From an uncultured Pelagibacteraceae bacterium (GTDB lineage: Bacteria > Pseudomonadota > Alphaproteobacteria > Pelagibacterales > Pelagibacteraceae): a stretch of 64,000 nucleotides of DNA. The notes below the pieces were generated by a model. It had not been told where the DNA came from, searched no databases, and saw nothing but the letters and a program-made list of their open reading frames with translations. Positions 57,286 to 64,000 of this stretch are shown here, in pieces (the first letter of the stretch is position 1; each line of letters starts with the position of its first letter). The position numbers and the translations under genes were made by a program. The DNA is taken from the NCBI GenBank assembly GCA_902560075.1, contig CACEKE010000002.1, forward strand, positions 62,001 to 126,000. The letters run 5' to 3'.

Positions 57286-58293
57286 ATGTCAGAATTGAAT
57301 AATATAGCCTTACAAATCATATCTAATGGAAAAGGTATACTGGCAGCTGATGAAAGCACTGGGACAATGACTAAGAGACTAGAAAGTGTGGGTGTAGAAT
57401 CCTCAGCAACAAATAGATTGTCATTTAGAGAAACGCTTTTTACTGCTTCTAATATGTCAAATTGTATAGGTGGTGTCATTTTGTATGACGAGACAATTAA
57501 TCAAGAAGTAAATAAAAAAAAAATTCCTGAAATTATTTCTGATCAAGGTACGTATCCTGGTATAAAAGTTGATACAGGTGCAAAAATGCTTGCAGGATCA
57601 GAGAATGAAAAAATTACTGAGGGCCTAGATGGATTAAGAGAGAGATTAAAAGTTTATAGTAATTTGGGTGCAAAATTTACAAAATGGAGAGGTGTTTATT
57701 TTATTTCTAAAGAATACCCAAGTAAACTAGCAGTCTATTCAAATGCACATGCGTTAGCTCGTTATGCTGCACTTGTTCAAGAGGCAAATATGGTTCCAAT
57801 TGTTGAGCCTGAAGTACTAATGGATGGAAATCACTCTGCAAAAGAATGTTATGATAAAACATCAGTTGTGATTAAAAAATGTTTTGATGAATTAATTTTT
57901 AACAATGTTGACTTAACAGGTATTATCTTAAAGCCTAATATGATACTCGCTGGAAGTAATTCTAAAGAAAAAATTTCAGGGGAAGAAGTCGCAAAGTTAA
58001 CAGTTGAGTGTCTTAAAAATTCAGTGCCACAGGAAGTTCCTGGAGTAGCATTTTTATCCGGAGGTCAGTCGGAAATCGAAGCTACAGAAAATCTTAATTT
58101 GATAAATAAATATAATACAACTGACTTTATTATGACTTATTCATATGGTCGTGCTTTGCAACAAAGTGCTCTTAAACACTGGTCAAAAAATATTAAAGAT
58201 ATCAAGGGAACTCAAAAAATATTCAACCACAGAGCAGAAATGTGCTCTCTTGCTTCTCAAGGCAAATGGAGCAATGAACTTGAAAACAAATAA
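57286..58293 (+). CDS. fba: Class I fructose-bisphosphate aldolase
   Basis: Schiff-base aldolase of the eukaryote-like class I type. Conserved blocks: GKGILAADESTGTMTKRL (N-terminal), DTGAKMLAG, TKWRGVY, the catalytic-lysine strand GIILKPNMILAG (Lys in LKPNM), PEVLMDG, and GVAFLSGGQSEIEATENLN; the C-terminal HRAEMCSLASQGKW follows. It has 335 residues. Class I rather than the zinc-dependent class II enzyme needs no metal, which suits metal-poor sea water. thiE begins inside its last codons. Confidence 0.95.
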   Translation: MSELNNIALQIISNGKGILAADESTGTMTKRLESVGVESSATNRLSFRETLFTASNMSNCIGGVILYDETINQEVNKKKIPEIISDQGTYPGIKVDTGAKMLAGSENEKITEGLDGLRERLKVYSNLGAKFTKWRGVYFISKEYPSKLAVYSNAHALARYAALVQEANMVPIVEPEVLMDGNHSAKECYDKTSVVIKKCFDELIFNNVDLTGIILKPNMILAGSNSKEKISGEEVAKLTVECLKNSVPQEVPGVAFLSGGQSEIEATENLNLINKYNTTDFIMTYSYGRALQQSALKHWSKNIKDIKGTQKIFNHRAEMCSLASQGKWSNELENK

Positions 58294-58897
58294 AAAATTC
58301 ATATATCTATTATCTCCAAGTAAAATAAAAAATAATAAATTTTTCCTAGATCTTGTTGAAGTATTATCTACAAACAAAATATCTTTTTTTCAGTTAAGAT
58401 TAAAAGGTAAAAGGCACAAAAAAAGTTTAAGTATTGCAAAAAAAGCAAAAAGAATTTGTAAAAAATTTAACGTCAAATTTATAATAAATGATAATCCTTA
58501 TTTTGCAAAACAAATTGGTGCAGATGGATGTCACTTAGGACAAAAGGATATGAGTCTGCAAAAAGCTAGAAAAATTTTAAAGAAAAAAATAATTGGAGTT
58601 AGTTGTCATAATTCAATTAAGCTAGTAAAAAAAGCAACTAAAGACGGAGCCGATTATGTGGCATTAGGTTCTTTCTTTAAATCTAAAACAAAACAAAATG
58701 CACTTAGATCCAAGTTTCAAATTATAAATAAGGCTAAAAAGGTTTCTAAATTACCTATAGTTTGCATAGGAGGAATTACCGATAAAAATTACAAGAAACT
58801 TATATTGCATAAACCAAATTTTTTAGCTATCTCCAATTATATTTGGGGTAATTCTAAGTTAAAACCAAAAGAGGCTGCAAAAAAAATTAATTTATGA
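58274..58897 (+). CDS. thiE: Thiamine-phosphate synthase
   Basis: Couples HMP-PP and thiazole phosphate to thiamine phosphate. The TIM barrel has FFQLRLKGK, CKKFNVKFIINDNPYFAKQIGADGCHLGQKDMSLQKARKIL, IIGVSCHNSIKLVKKATKDGADYVALGSFFKSKTK and LPIVCIGGITDKNYKKL. The frame is open upstream to 58145 inside fba, but the ATG at 58274 (MNLKTNKKF) fits the family and gives 207 residues. It overlaps fba by 20 nt and efp by 4 nt. The N-terminal half is shorter and more basic than E. coli ThiE. Confidence 0.9.
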   Translation: MNLKTNKKFIYLLSPSKIKNNKFFLDLVEVLSTNKISFFQLRLKGKRHKKSLSIAKKAKRICKKFNVKFIINDNPYFAKQIGADGCHLGQKDMSLQKARKILKKKIIGVSCHNSIKLVKKATKDGADYVALGSFFKSKTKQNALRSKFQIINKAKKVSKLPIVCIGGITDKNYKKLILHKPNFLAISNYIWGNSKLKPKEAAKKINL

Positions 58898-59454
58898 AAA
58901 TTAACGCTAACGAAATAAAAGTTGGAATGTTACTCGAGTATAAAGGTGACCTTTGGGAAGTTTTAAAAACTCAACATGTTAAACCAGGTAAAGGTGGAGC
59001 ATTTAATCAAGTTGAAATGAAAAATTTAAGTAGCGGAACAAAATTAAATGAAAGGTTCAGATCGAGTGAAAATGTTGAAAAAGCTATGATTGAAGAATTA
59101 AAATTTTCCTATTTGTATGAGGATCAGAATAGTTTAATTTTTATGGATTTAAATTCTTTTGAACAAATAAGTGTAGGAAAAAAAATTATTGGAGATAAAA
59201 GTCTTTTGTTAAGTGAGAACCTTGAGGTAACTATTAGATTTCATAACGAAAAACCAATATCTATAGAATTACCAAAACATATTGATTGCGAAATAATTTC
59301 TACAGATGCAGCTATTAAAGGCCAAACAGTTTCGTCCTCTTATAAACCAGCAATATTAAATAATAATTTAAAAGTTCAAGTTCCACCTTTTATAAATTCC
59401 GGAGACAAAATAACTATTGATACTAGAACATTAGAATACGTCAAAAAGGTTTAA
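58894..59454 (+). CDS. efp: Elongation factor P
   Basis: Relieves ribosome stalling at polyproline. It has 186 residues in three OB/KOW-like domains: MKINANEIKVGMLLEYKGDLWEVLKTQHVKPGKGGAFNQVEMKNL (with the Lys of the PGKGGAF loop that is modified in many bacteria), domain II YEDQNSLIFMDLNSFEQISV, and domain III DAAIKGQTVSSSYKPAILNNNLKVQVPPFINSGDKITIDTRTLEYVKKV. No modification gene (epmA/epmB) is next to it. It overlaps thiE and is 2 nt from suhB. Confidence 0.97.
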   Translation: MKINANEIKVGMLLEYKGDLWEVLKTQHVKPGKGGAFNQVEMKNLSSGTKLNERFRSSENVEKAMIEELKFSYLYEDQNSLIFMDLNSFEQISVGKKIIGDKSLLLSENLEVTIRFHNEKPISIELPKHIDCEIISTDAAIKGQTVSSSYKPAILNNNLKVQVPPFINSGDKITIDTRTLEYVKKV

Positions 59455-59456
59455 TT

Positions 59457-60197
59457 ATGAATTCTATTTCCCCTAATTTAAATCTGATGATTAAAGCATG
59501 CGAAAAGGCGTCTAAAATTTTGATAAGAGATTTTGGTGAATTAGAAAATCTTCAAGTCTCTAAAAAAGGACCGAAAGATTTTGTAACCAATTCCGATAAA
59601 AAAACTGAAAAAGTATTAATAAATGAGTTGACTAAAAATAAAAAAAAATACTCTATACTTTCAGAGGAAATAGGGTTTATTAAAAATGATGATAATGATT
59701 ACATTTGGGTCATAGATCCTATTGATGGTACTACAAATTTTCTTCATGGAATTCCACATTTTTGTATTTCGATAGGTTTAAAATTTAAAGATGAAATAAT
59801 ATCAGGAATAATATTTGATCCTATAAAAAATGAAATATTCTATGCAGAGAAAAATCAGGGAGCCTTCTTTAATAATCATAGAATTCGTGTTTCAAAAAGA
59901 AAAAATCTAGATGAATGCCTATTTGCAACTAACAAAAATGGTTTATTATCTACAGATTTGAATGCTAGGATATTTGGTAGTGCTGCACTTGATCTAGCAT
60001 ACGTGGCTTCTGGAAGAATAGATGGATATTTTCAAAATGGTTTGAATTTGTGGGATATCGCTGCAGGAACTTTAATAGTAAAAGAAGCTGGAGGTATAGT
60101 TAATAATTATGATTTAGAAAAAACAAATAATATAAAATTAGTTGCATCTAGCGAAAATATTAACCAAAAAATGCTAAAAAGTCTGAATAAGTTTTAA
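59457..60197 (+). CDS. suhB: Inositol-1-monophosphatase family protein
   Basis: Mg-dependent phosphatase fold with the three metal motifs: SEEIGF (Glu about 75), [25 protein letters not shown], and [18 protein letters not shown] near the C-terminus. [18 protein letters not shown] is the conserved N-terminal Asp site. It has 246 residues. Likely inositol-1-phosphatase or SuhB; other sugar phosphatase roles, including fructose-1,6-bisphosphatase activity in a gluconeogenic organism, cannot be excluded from sequence. It ends the tkt operon. Confidence 0.92.
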   Translation: MNSISPNLNLMIKACEKASKILIRDFGELENLQVSKKGPKDFVTNSDKKTEKVLINELTKNKKKYSILSEEIGFIKNDDNDYIWVIDPIDGTTNFLHGIPHFCISIGLKFKDEIISGIIFDPIKNEIFYAEKNQGAFFNNHRIRVSKRKNLDECLFATNKNGLLSTDLNARIFGSAALDLAYVASGRIDGYFQNGLNLWDIAAGTLIVKEAGGIVNNYDLEKTNNIKLVASSENINQKMLKSLNKF

Positions 60198-60232
60198 TTG
60201 TTTTTGTCAAATCTTTTGTTATAAGTCGCGAT

Positions 60233-60460
60233 ATGAAAAAAAAAATACACCCAAATTATCATAAAATTAAAGTCGAGATGACTGATGGAAGTCAATTTGA
60301 GACAATGTCGACTTGGGGAAATGAAAATGATGTTTTAAAACTTGAGATAGATCCAAAGTCACATTCTGCTTGGACCGGTGGTAAGCAAAAATTACTTGAT
60401 AAAGGTAGAGTGAGTAAATTTAATCAAAAATTTAAAAATTTTAGATCTGAGAATAAGTAA
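60233..60460 (+). CDS. rpmE: 50S ribosomal protein L31 (bL31)
   Basis: A 75-residue protein starting [29 protein letters not shown] and carrying [29 protein letters not shown], a full L31 pattern. No cysteines are present, so it is the zinc-free form. It overlaps trcR by one base (TAATG). Confidence 0.97.
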   Translation: MKKKIHPNYHKIKVEMTDGSQFETMSTWGNENDVLKLEIDPKSHSAWTGGKQKLLDKGRVSKFNQKFKNFRSENK

Positions 60461-61038
60461 TGTCTAAGGCACCTTTAATGCCAATGGCAACCGCCCTTTG
60501 GTTAGTTGAGAATACAACTTTAACTTTTAAACAAATCGCTGAGTTTTGTAAAATGCACGAAGTTGAAATACAAGGTATTGCAGATGGTGAGGTTGGCAAA
60601 GGAATAGTTGCGTATAATCCGATAATGTCCGGGCAATTAACAAGAGATGAAATTGAACTTTCTTCAAAAGATGAAAGCAGACCTCTAAACTTGAAAACTG
60701 ATGATATTGATTTTGAAGTTGAAGAAAAAAAAATTAAAAAATATGTACCTTTATCAAAAAGACAAGATAAACCTGATGCAGCTTTATGGTTAATTAGACA
60801 ACACACATCTCTTAAAGATTCTCAAATTTCAAAATTAGTCGGAATAACAACAAATTCTGTTTCATCGATAAGAAATAAAAGTTATTGGAACTATAATAAT
60901 TTAAATCCTAAAGATCCTGTTGCTATGGGTTTATTTAATCAAAAGGATTTAATTCTTGCCTTAGAAAAGGCCGAAAGAAGGATTAAGAGAGAGAAAAAAA
61001 CTAAAGAAAAGTTAAATTTATCAAGAAATAATAATTAA
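60460..61038 (+). CDS. trcR: Cell-cycle transcriptional regulator TrcR (DUF1013)
   Basis: A 192-residue protein that opens [45 protein letters not shown], the characteristic start of the alphaproteobacterial DUF1013 family, with two helix-turn-helix-like segments (about 12-45 and 107-145: DAALWLIRQHTSLKDSQISKLVGITTNSVSSIRN). VPLSKRQDKPDAALWLI is also conserved. The C-terminus is Lys-rich. It is described as a transcription regulator active in the cell cycle. It is cotranscribed with rpmE. Confidence 0.9.
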   Translation: MSKAPLMPMATALWLVENTTLTFKQIAEFCKMHEVEIQGIADGEVGKGIVAYNPIMSGQLTRDEIELSSKDESRPLNLKTDDIDFEVEEKKIKKYVPLSKRQDKPDAALWLIRQHTSLKDSQISKLVGITTNSVSSIRNKSYWNYNNLNPKDPVAMGLFNQKDLILALEKAERRIKREKKTKEKLNLSRNNN

Positions 61039-61085
61039 TAATTAATAGACAAATTATATTTTAGATGTTACTTAATCACTTTTTT

Positions 61086-61091
61086 GGAGGT
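61086..61091 (+). promoter_or_regulatory. Strong Shine-Dalgarno that sets the rpsU start
   Basis: GGAGGT at 61086-61091 is a near-perfect match to the anti-Shine-Dalgarno and is rare in this window. It ends 5 nt (counting from GGAGG) before ATT at 61096 and overlaps the only standard in-frame alternative, TTG at 61084. This spacing argues for AUU as the start codon. Confidence 0.7.
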
Positions 61092-61095
61092 TGCT

Positions 61096-61290
61096 ATTAA
61101 AATAGAGGTTAAAGATAATAACGTTGAACAGGCTCTTAGAGTTTTAAAAAGAAAACTTCAGAGGGATGGTTTTTTTAAAATTGTTAAATTAAAAAATAAC
61201 TATGAGAAACCTTCGGAAAAAAAGAAAAGAATACTTCAAGAAAATATTAAAAGAGTAAAAAAACTTAACAAGTTAAGAAATAGAATTTAA
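61096..61290 (+). CDS. rpsU: 30S ribosomal protein S21 (bS21), apparent AUU start
   Basis: The small basic protein of the 30S platform near the anti-Shine-Dalgarno. Translation from ATT at 61096 gives (M)KIEVKDNNVEQALRVLKRKLQRDG, which lines up exactly with the usual MQVxVRDNNVxxALxxLKRK start. A strong GGAGG lies 5 nt upstream of the ATT. Starting at TTG 61084 would place the Shine-Dalgarno inside the gene and add four residues. From the ATT it is 64 residues long. Initiator tRNA begins 3 nt after the stop, so the two may share a transcript. Confidence 0.9.
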   Translation: MKIEVKDNNVEQALRVLKRKLQRDGFFKIVKLKNNYEKPSEKKKRILQENIKRVKKLNKLRNRI

Positions 61291-61293
61291 AAT

Positions 61294-61370
61294 CGCGGGG
61301 TGGAGCAGTCTGGTAGCTCGCAAGGCTCATAACCTTGAGGTCGGCGGTTCAAATCCGTCCCCCGCAACCA
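61294..61370 (+). tRNA. Initiator tRNA-fMet (CAU)
   Basis: Starts CGCGGGG and ends CCCCGC-A-ACCA with the C1-A72 mismatch that marks initiators, and A11-U24 in the D stem (GAGC/GCTC). The anticodon loop is CTCATAA. The anticodon stem is CAAGG/CCTTG, so the hallmark of three G-C pairs is only two: the 29-41 pair is A-U. T arm GGCGG-TTCAAAT-CCGTC. CCA is encoded. It begins 3 nt after rpsU and ends 1 nt before the convergent transaldolase stop. Confidence 0.96.
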
Positions 61371-61371
61371 A

Positions 61372-62067
61372 TTATTTCAGTTTAAATTTAGATTTTCTGC
61401 TATCTAGCAAAAAAGCCTTCACTGTTGAAATAGTCAGAGTTGAAAAACTATTTCCAAACTTTTTAATTTTTTCAATTATTGATGGTGGTACGGTAATGAT
61501 ATGACAGCCTAACTGTTTTGCCCTGGTAAAATTGTAAGCTTCTCTAGTACTAGCCCATAATATTTTAACGTTTTTATAACTTTTAGCATAATTTAAGCTT
61601 TTTTTAATCTCAGGTATTGGGTCCTTACCAGCATCAGACATTCTACCTGCAAATATTGATATAATAACTTTAGTTTTTTTATCTATCTTATTTAAAATTT
61701 TTTTAGTTTGCTTTGCAGTGTAAACGGCGGTTATATTTAGTTTTACTTTTTGCTGGTTAAGCTGTTTAATTACACTTCCGGTGAATTTCCCTTTTGAGTT
61801 TACAATTGGAACTTTGACATAAACATTTTTTCCCCAGCTATTTATTTTTTTTCCTTGTATAATCATATTTTTTTCGTCATCTGCAAAAACTTCAAAAGAA
61901 ATAGGTTTTTTTGTTATCTTAAGTAATTCTTTACAATATTTTTGATAATTTTTTGCTCCTGCTTTTCGCATTAAACTTGGATTAGTTGTAAATCCATTAA
62001 CAATATTTTTTTTGTTATAAATTTTTATTATTTTTTTGTCTGCTATATCGCAATAAATTTTAGTCAA
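61372..62067 (-). CDS. tal: Transaldolase (short, TalC/MipB-like)
   Basis: Transfers dihydroxyacetone units in the pentose phosphate pathway. A 231-residue TIM barrel of the small transaldolase/F6P aldolase type: IYCDIADKKIIKIY, GFTTNPSLMRKAG, VKVPIV (the Lys region), NITAVYTAKQT, ISIFAGRMSDAGKDP (SPFVGRxxDxG equivalent), WASTREAYN, and CHIITVPPSIIEKI. The start is TTG at 62067. True transaldolase or fructose-6-phosphate aldolase cannot be told apart by eye; transketolase nearby favours the former. It is downstream of pntB by 1 nt. Confidence 0.87.
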   Translation of the reverse strand: MTKIYCDIADKKIIKIYNKKNIVNGFTTNPSLMRKAGAKNYQKYCKELLKITKKPISFEVFADDEKNMIIQGKKINSWGKNVYVKVPIVNSKGKFTGSVIKQLNQQKVKLNITAVYTAKQTKKILNKIDKKTKVIISIFAGRMSDAGKDPIPEIKKSLNYAKSYKNVKILWASTREAYNFTRAKQLGCHIITVPPSIIEKIKKFGNSFSTLTISTVKAFLLDSRKSKFKLK

Positions 62068-62068
62068 T

Positions 62069-63463
62069 TTATAGACTCTTTATTATATCTTCAGTCATCT
62101 TTTTTGCATCTGCAAATAACATTAAGGTATTATCTCTATAAAAAAGGTCATTATCTATGCCTGCATAACCAGGTGACAAACTTCTTTTTACAAATAAGAC
62201 TGATTTTGATTTCTCTACATCTAGTATTGGCATACCGTAAATAGGAGATTGTGGATCAGACTTTGCAACTGGGTTAGTGACATCATTAGCTCCAATGACA
62301 TATGCAACATCACAATTTGCAAAATCATTATTTATTTCCTCTAATTCGAAGACTTCATCGTATGGGACATTAGCCTCAGCTAATAAGACATTCATATGAC
62401 CTGGCATTCTTCCAGCAACAGGATGAATTGCGTATGTTACTTTAACACCATTTTTTTTTAAAGCATCTACCATTTCTCTTAAAGCATGCTGCGCTTGTGC
62501 TACAGCCATGCCGTAACCTGGAACAATAATTACTGAAGATGCATTCTTCATTAAAAATGCCGCGTCATCTGAGTTTCCGCTCTTAACTGGCTTTTGCTCT
62601 TTTGAGGATGACTTAAGTGACTCCTCTGTAGCTCCCCATCCACCAAGTATCACATTGAAAAAAGATCTATTCATTCCTTTGCACATTATATATGATAAAA
62701 TCGCTCCGGATGAACCAACCAAAGCACCTGTAATTATTAAGGCACTATTCTCAAGCGTGAAACCAATACCAGCGGCTGCCCATCCTGAATAAGAATTTAA
62801 CATAGATATTACAACTGGCATATCTGCACCACCAATTGGAATAATCAATAAAATACCTACTAAAAATGAGATCGTTATTATTGTCCAAAATAAATTATTA
62901 TCTTGCGTCACACATAGATAATAAATTAAACCCACAAGAGATAAACCAAGTAGTAAATTTAAATAATGTTGTCCTACAAATGTTATTGGCGATCCAGACA
63001 TTATTCCCCTTAACTTTAAGAAAGCGATGATGGATCCTGTAAAAGTTATTGCGCCTATCGATGCTCCTAAAGACATTTCAATTAGGCTAGCAATTTTAAT
63101 ACTACCAACTGTTCCAAGACCGAAAACCTCTGGATTTAAAAATGCGGAAATGGCAACAAAAACAGCGGCTAGTCCAACTAAGCTATGAAAACCTGCAACT
63201 AACTCTGGCATTGCTGTCATAGGAATTTTAAAAGCGATAAAGGCTCCAATTGACCCACCAATAAGTAGAAAAACAATTAGATAAAGGAAACCTGTTGAGA
63301 AATTACCTACAGACAAGATAGTAACACTCACAGCGATTGCCATACCAACAATACCAAATAAGTTACCTCGTCTTGATGTCTCAGGTGAAGATAGGCCTCT
63401 TAATGCTAATATGAATAAAACTCCTGAAATTAGATAGAAAATCGCTAATATATTTGCTGTCAT
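62069..63463 (-). CDS. pntB: NAD(P) transhydrogenase subunit beta
   Basis: Proton-pumping transhydrogenase, NADP-binding subunit. About nine membrane helices (residues 1-265) are followed by the soluble dIII domain with VIIVPGYGMAVAQAQHALREMVDALKKNGVKVTYAIHPVAGRMPGHMNVLLAEANVPYDEV and DVAYVIGANDVTNPVAKSDPQSPIYGMPILDVEKSKSVLFVKRSLSPGYAGIDN, the NADP site. It has 464 residues. Uses the proton gradient to form NADPH from NADH. It is encoded with pntAB and pntAA. Confidence 0.97.
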   Translation of the reverse strand: MTANILAIFYLISGVLFILALRGLSSPETSRRGNLFGIVGMAIAVSVTILSVGNFSTGFLYLIVFLLIGGSIGAFIAFKIPMTAMPELVAGFHSLVGLAAVFVAISAFLNPEVFGLGTVGSIKIASLIEMSLGASIGAITFTGSIIAFLKLRGIMSGSPITFVGQHYLNLLLGLSLVGLIYYLCVTQDNNLFWTIITISFLVGILLIIPIGGADMPVVISMLNSYSGWAAAGIGFTLENSALIITGALVGSSGAILSYIMCKGMNRSFFNVILGGWGATEESLKSSSKEQKPVKSGNSDDAAFLMKNASSVIIVPGYGMAVAQAQHALREMVDALKKNGVKVTYAIHPVAGRMPGHMNVLLAEANVPYDEVFELEEINNDFANCDVAYVIGANDVTNPVAKSDPQSPIYGMPILDVEKSKSVLFVKRSLSPGYAGIDNDLFYRDNTLMLFADAKKMTEDIIKSL

Positions 63464-63465
63464 TT

Positions 63466-63774
63466 CTATTTATCTTTCTTTTTCTTTTTATACATTGCTA
63501 ACATTCTTTGTGTTACAAGGAATCCTCCAAAAATGTTTACTGCTGCTAAAACTATTGCTAAAAAACCATAAATATTTGAAACCTCAAATATTTTAATATT
63601 ATCTCCTGCTAATGCTGCAATTATTGCTCCTACAATTATTACTGAAGAAATTGCATTTGTGACAGACATCAAAGGCGTATGTAAAGAGGGTGTTACACTC
63701 CAAACTACATAGTACCCTACAAAAATCGACAAAATAAAAATACTTAATCTAAATATAAAGGGATCTATTTCCAT
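63466..63774 (-). CDS. pntAB: NAD(P) transhydrogenase subunit alpha, membrane part (alpha-2)
   Basis: A 102-residue protein with three to four membrane helices: FRLSIFILSIFVGYYVVWSVTPSLHTPLMSVTNAISSVIIVGAIIAALAGD and NIYGFLAIVLAAVNIFGGFLVTQRMLAMYKKKKKD. TPSLHTPLMSVTNAISS is the diagnostic block. It is the separate C-terminal piece of PntA found in alphaproteobacteria. It is 2 nt upstream of pntB and 1 nt after pntAA. Confidence 0.95.
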   Translation of the reverse strand: MEIDPFIFRLSIFILSIFVGYYVVWSVTPSLHTPLMSVTNAISSVIIVGAIIAALAGDNIKIFEVSNIYGFLAIVLAAVNIFGGFLVTQRMLAMYKKKKKDK

Positions 63775-63775
63775 A

Positions 63776-64000
63776 CTATTTAACCAATGTTTTACTTACT
63801 ATCTCATCCTCTAAGTTTATGTTAATTTTTTTATTATCTTTATCATAAAGATTCAGAACAAAATTAAACAAATTTTTTGCGTATAAATTTGAAGCAGATG
63901 TTGGTAATTTATTTAAAATTGTACTTTCACCAACAATTGTAACACCATTTTTTTCTATAATTTTGTCAGCCTCAGTAAATGCAGCATTTCCACCCTGTGA
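63776..64000 (-). CDS. pntAA: NAD(P) transhydrogenase subunit alpha, NAD-binding part (alpha-1), 3' end
   Basis: The last 74 codons and a TAG stop (63778-63776) are visible; the rest is beyond the right edge. The translation SQGGNAAFTEADKIIEKNGV and VGESTILNKLPTSASNLYAKNLFNFV matches the C-terminus of PntAA, where G..NLPS..ASxLYAxN is conserved. One base separates it from pntAB. Confidence 0.9.
   Translation of the reverse strand, partial: SQGGNAAFTEADKIIEKNGVTIVGESTILNKLPTSASNLYAKNLFNFVLNLYDKDNKKININLEDEIVSKTLVK

Overview
This window is a densely packed, strongly AT-rich alphaproteobacterial chromosome segment. Gene order, protein families and streamlining all point to the SAR11 clade (Candidatus Pelagibacter or a close relative). 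The signs are a permuted two-piece tmRNA, a TrcR (DUF1013) regulator, many 1-4 nt gene overlaps, gaps of often under 60 bp, few Shine-Dalgarno sequences and heavy Lys/Asn/Ile use. No mobile element, integrase, CRISPR array or rRNA gene was seen. The lineage call rests on recall of family and gene-order patterns, not on a database search.

Layout. 1-11.8 kb, mostly minus strand: the 5' end of mreB, branched-chain amino-acid synthesis (leuA, ilvC, ilvN, ilvB), miaA, a membrane quality-control set (htrA, DUF2065, hflC, hflK), then mrp (plus) and thyX (minus). 11.8-18.3 kb: an accessory island of six genes for cell-surface glycan chemistry: a multi-pass membrane protein, a GT2 glycosyltransferase, an acetyltransferase, a YdjC-type deacetylase, a class II glutaminase fused to a PseA/WbpG-type sugar amidotransferase, and a VTT/TVP38 membrane protein. 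18.3-18.7 kb: two-piece tmRNA and tRNA-Leu(GAG), which fill the only gap over 300 bp. 18.7-35.5 kb: NAD synthesis (nadA, nadC), pyruvate phosphate dikinase, glycyl-tRNA synthetase, a signal-peptide peptidase, isoprenoid genes (ispB, dxs, ispA), pdxH, aroC, xseB, tsaC, an ABC-2 exporter and tRNA-Arg(UCG). 35.5-53.1 kb: rluD and rpoH (plus), then a long minus-strand run: zauP-like, zapA, 5-FCL, a YmdB-like phosphoesterase, yebC, an unusual ruvC, tolQRAB, pal, cpoB, tilS, ftsH, folP, glmM, thiD, purA. 53.1-61.4 kb, plus strand: tkt, gap, pgk, fba (class I), thiE, efp, suhB, rpmE, trcR, rpsU and initiator tRNA. 61.4-64 kb, minus strand: transaldolase, pntB, pntAB and the 3' end of pntAA.

How the genes work together. 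PPDK, class I aldolase, PGK, GAPDH, transketolase and transaldolase form a reversible, gluconeogenesis-capable carbon core. The GAPDH carries substitutions expected to favour NADP(H), and the nearby transhydrogenase (PntAB) would connect NADPH with NADH. ThiD and ThiE support the TPP enzymes in the window (IlvB, Dxs, Tkt). RpoH, FtsH, HflKC and HtrA form an envelope and heat-stress group. ZapA with its partner and Tol-Pal serve division and outer-membrane constriction.

Points most worth following up: the fused glutaminase/sugar-amidotransferase and its operon; an apparent AUU start with a perfect Shine-Dalgarno in rpsU, which sits next to an initiator tRNA with a non-canonical anticodon stem; a phage-like RuvC with no ruvAB at its usual locus; the predicted cofactor switch in GAPDH; very short or absent mRNA leaders at several promoters; and three convergent gene pairs that share one TTAA as both stop codons.
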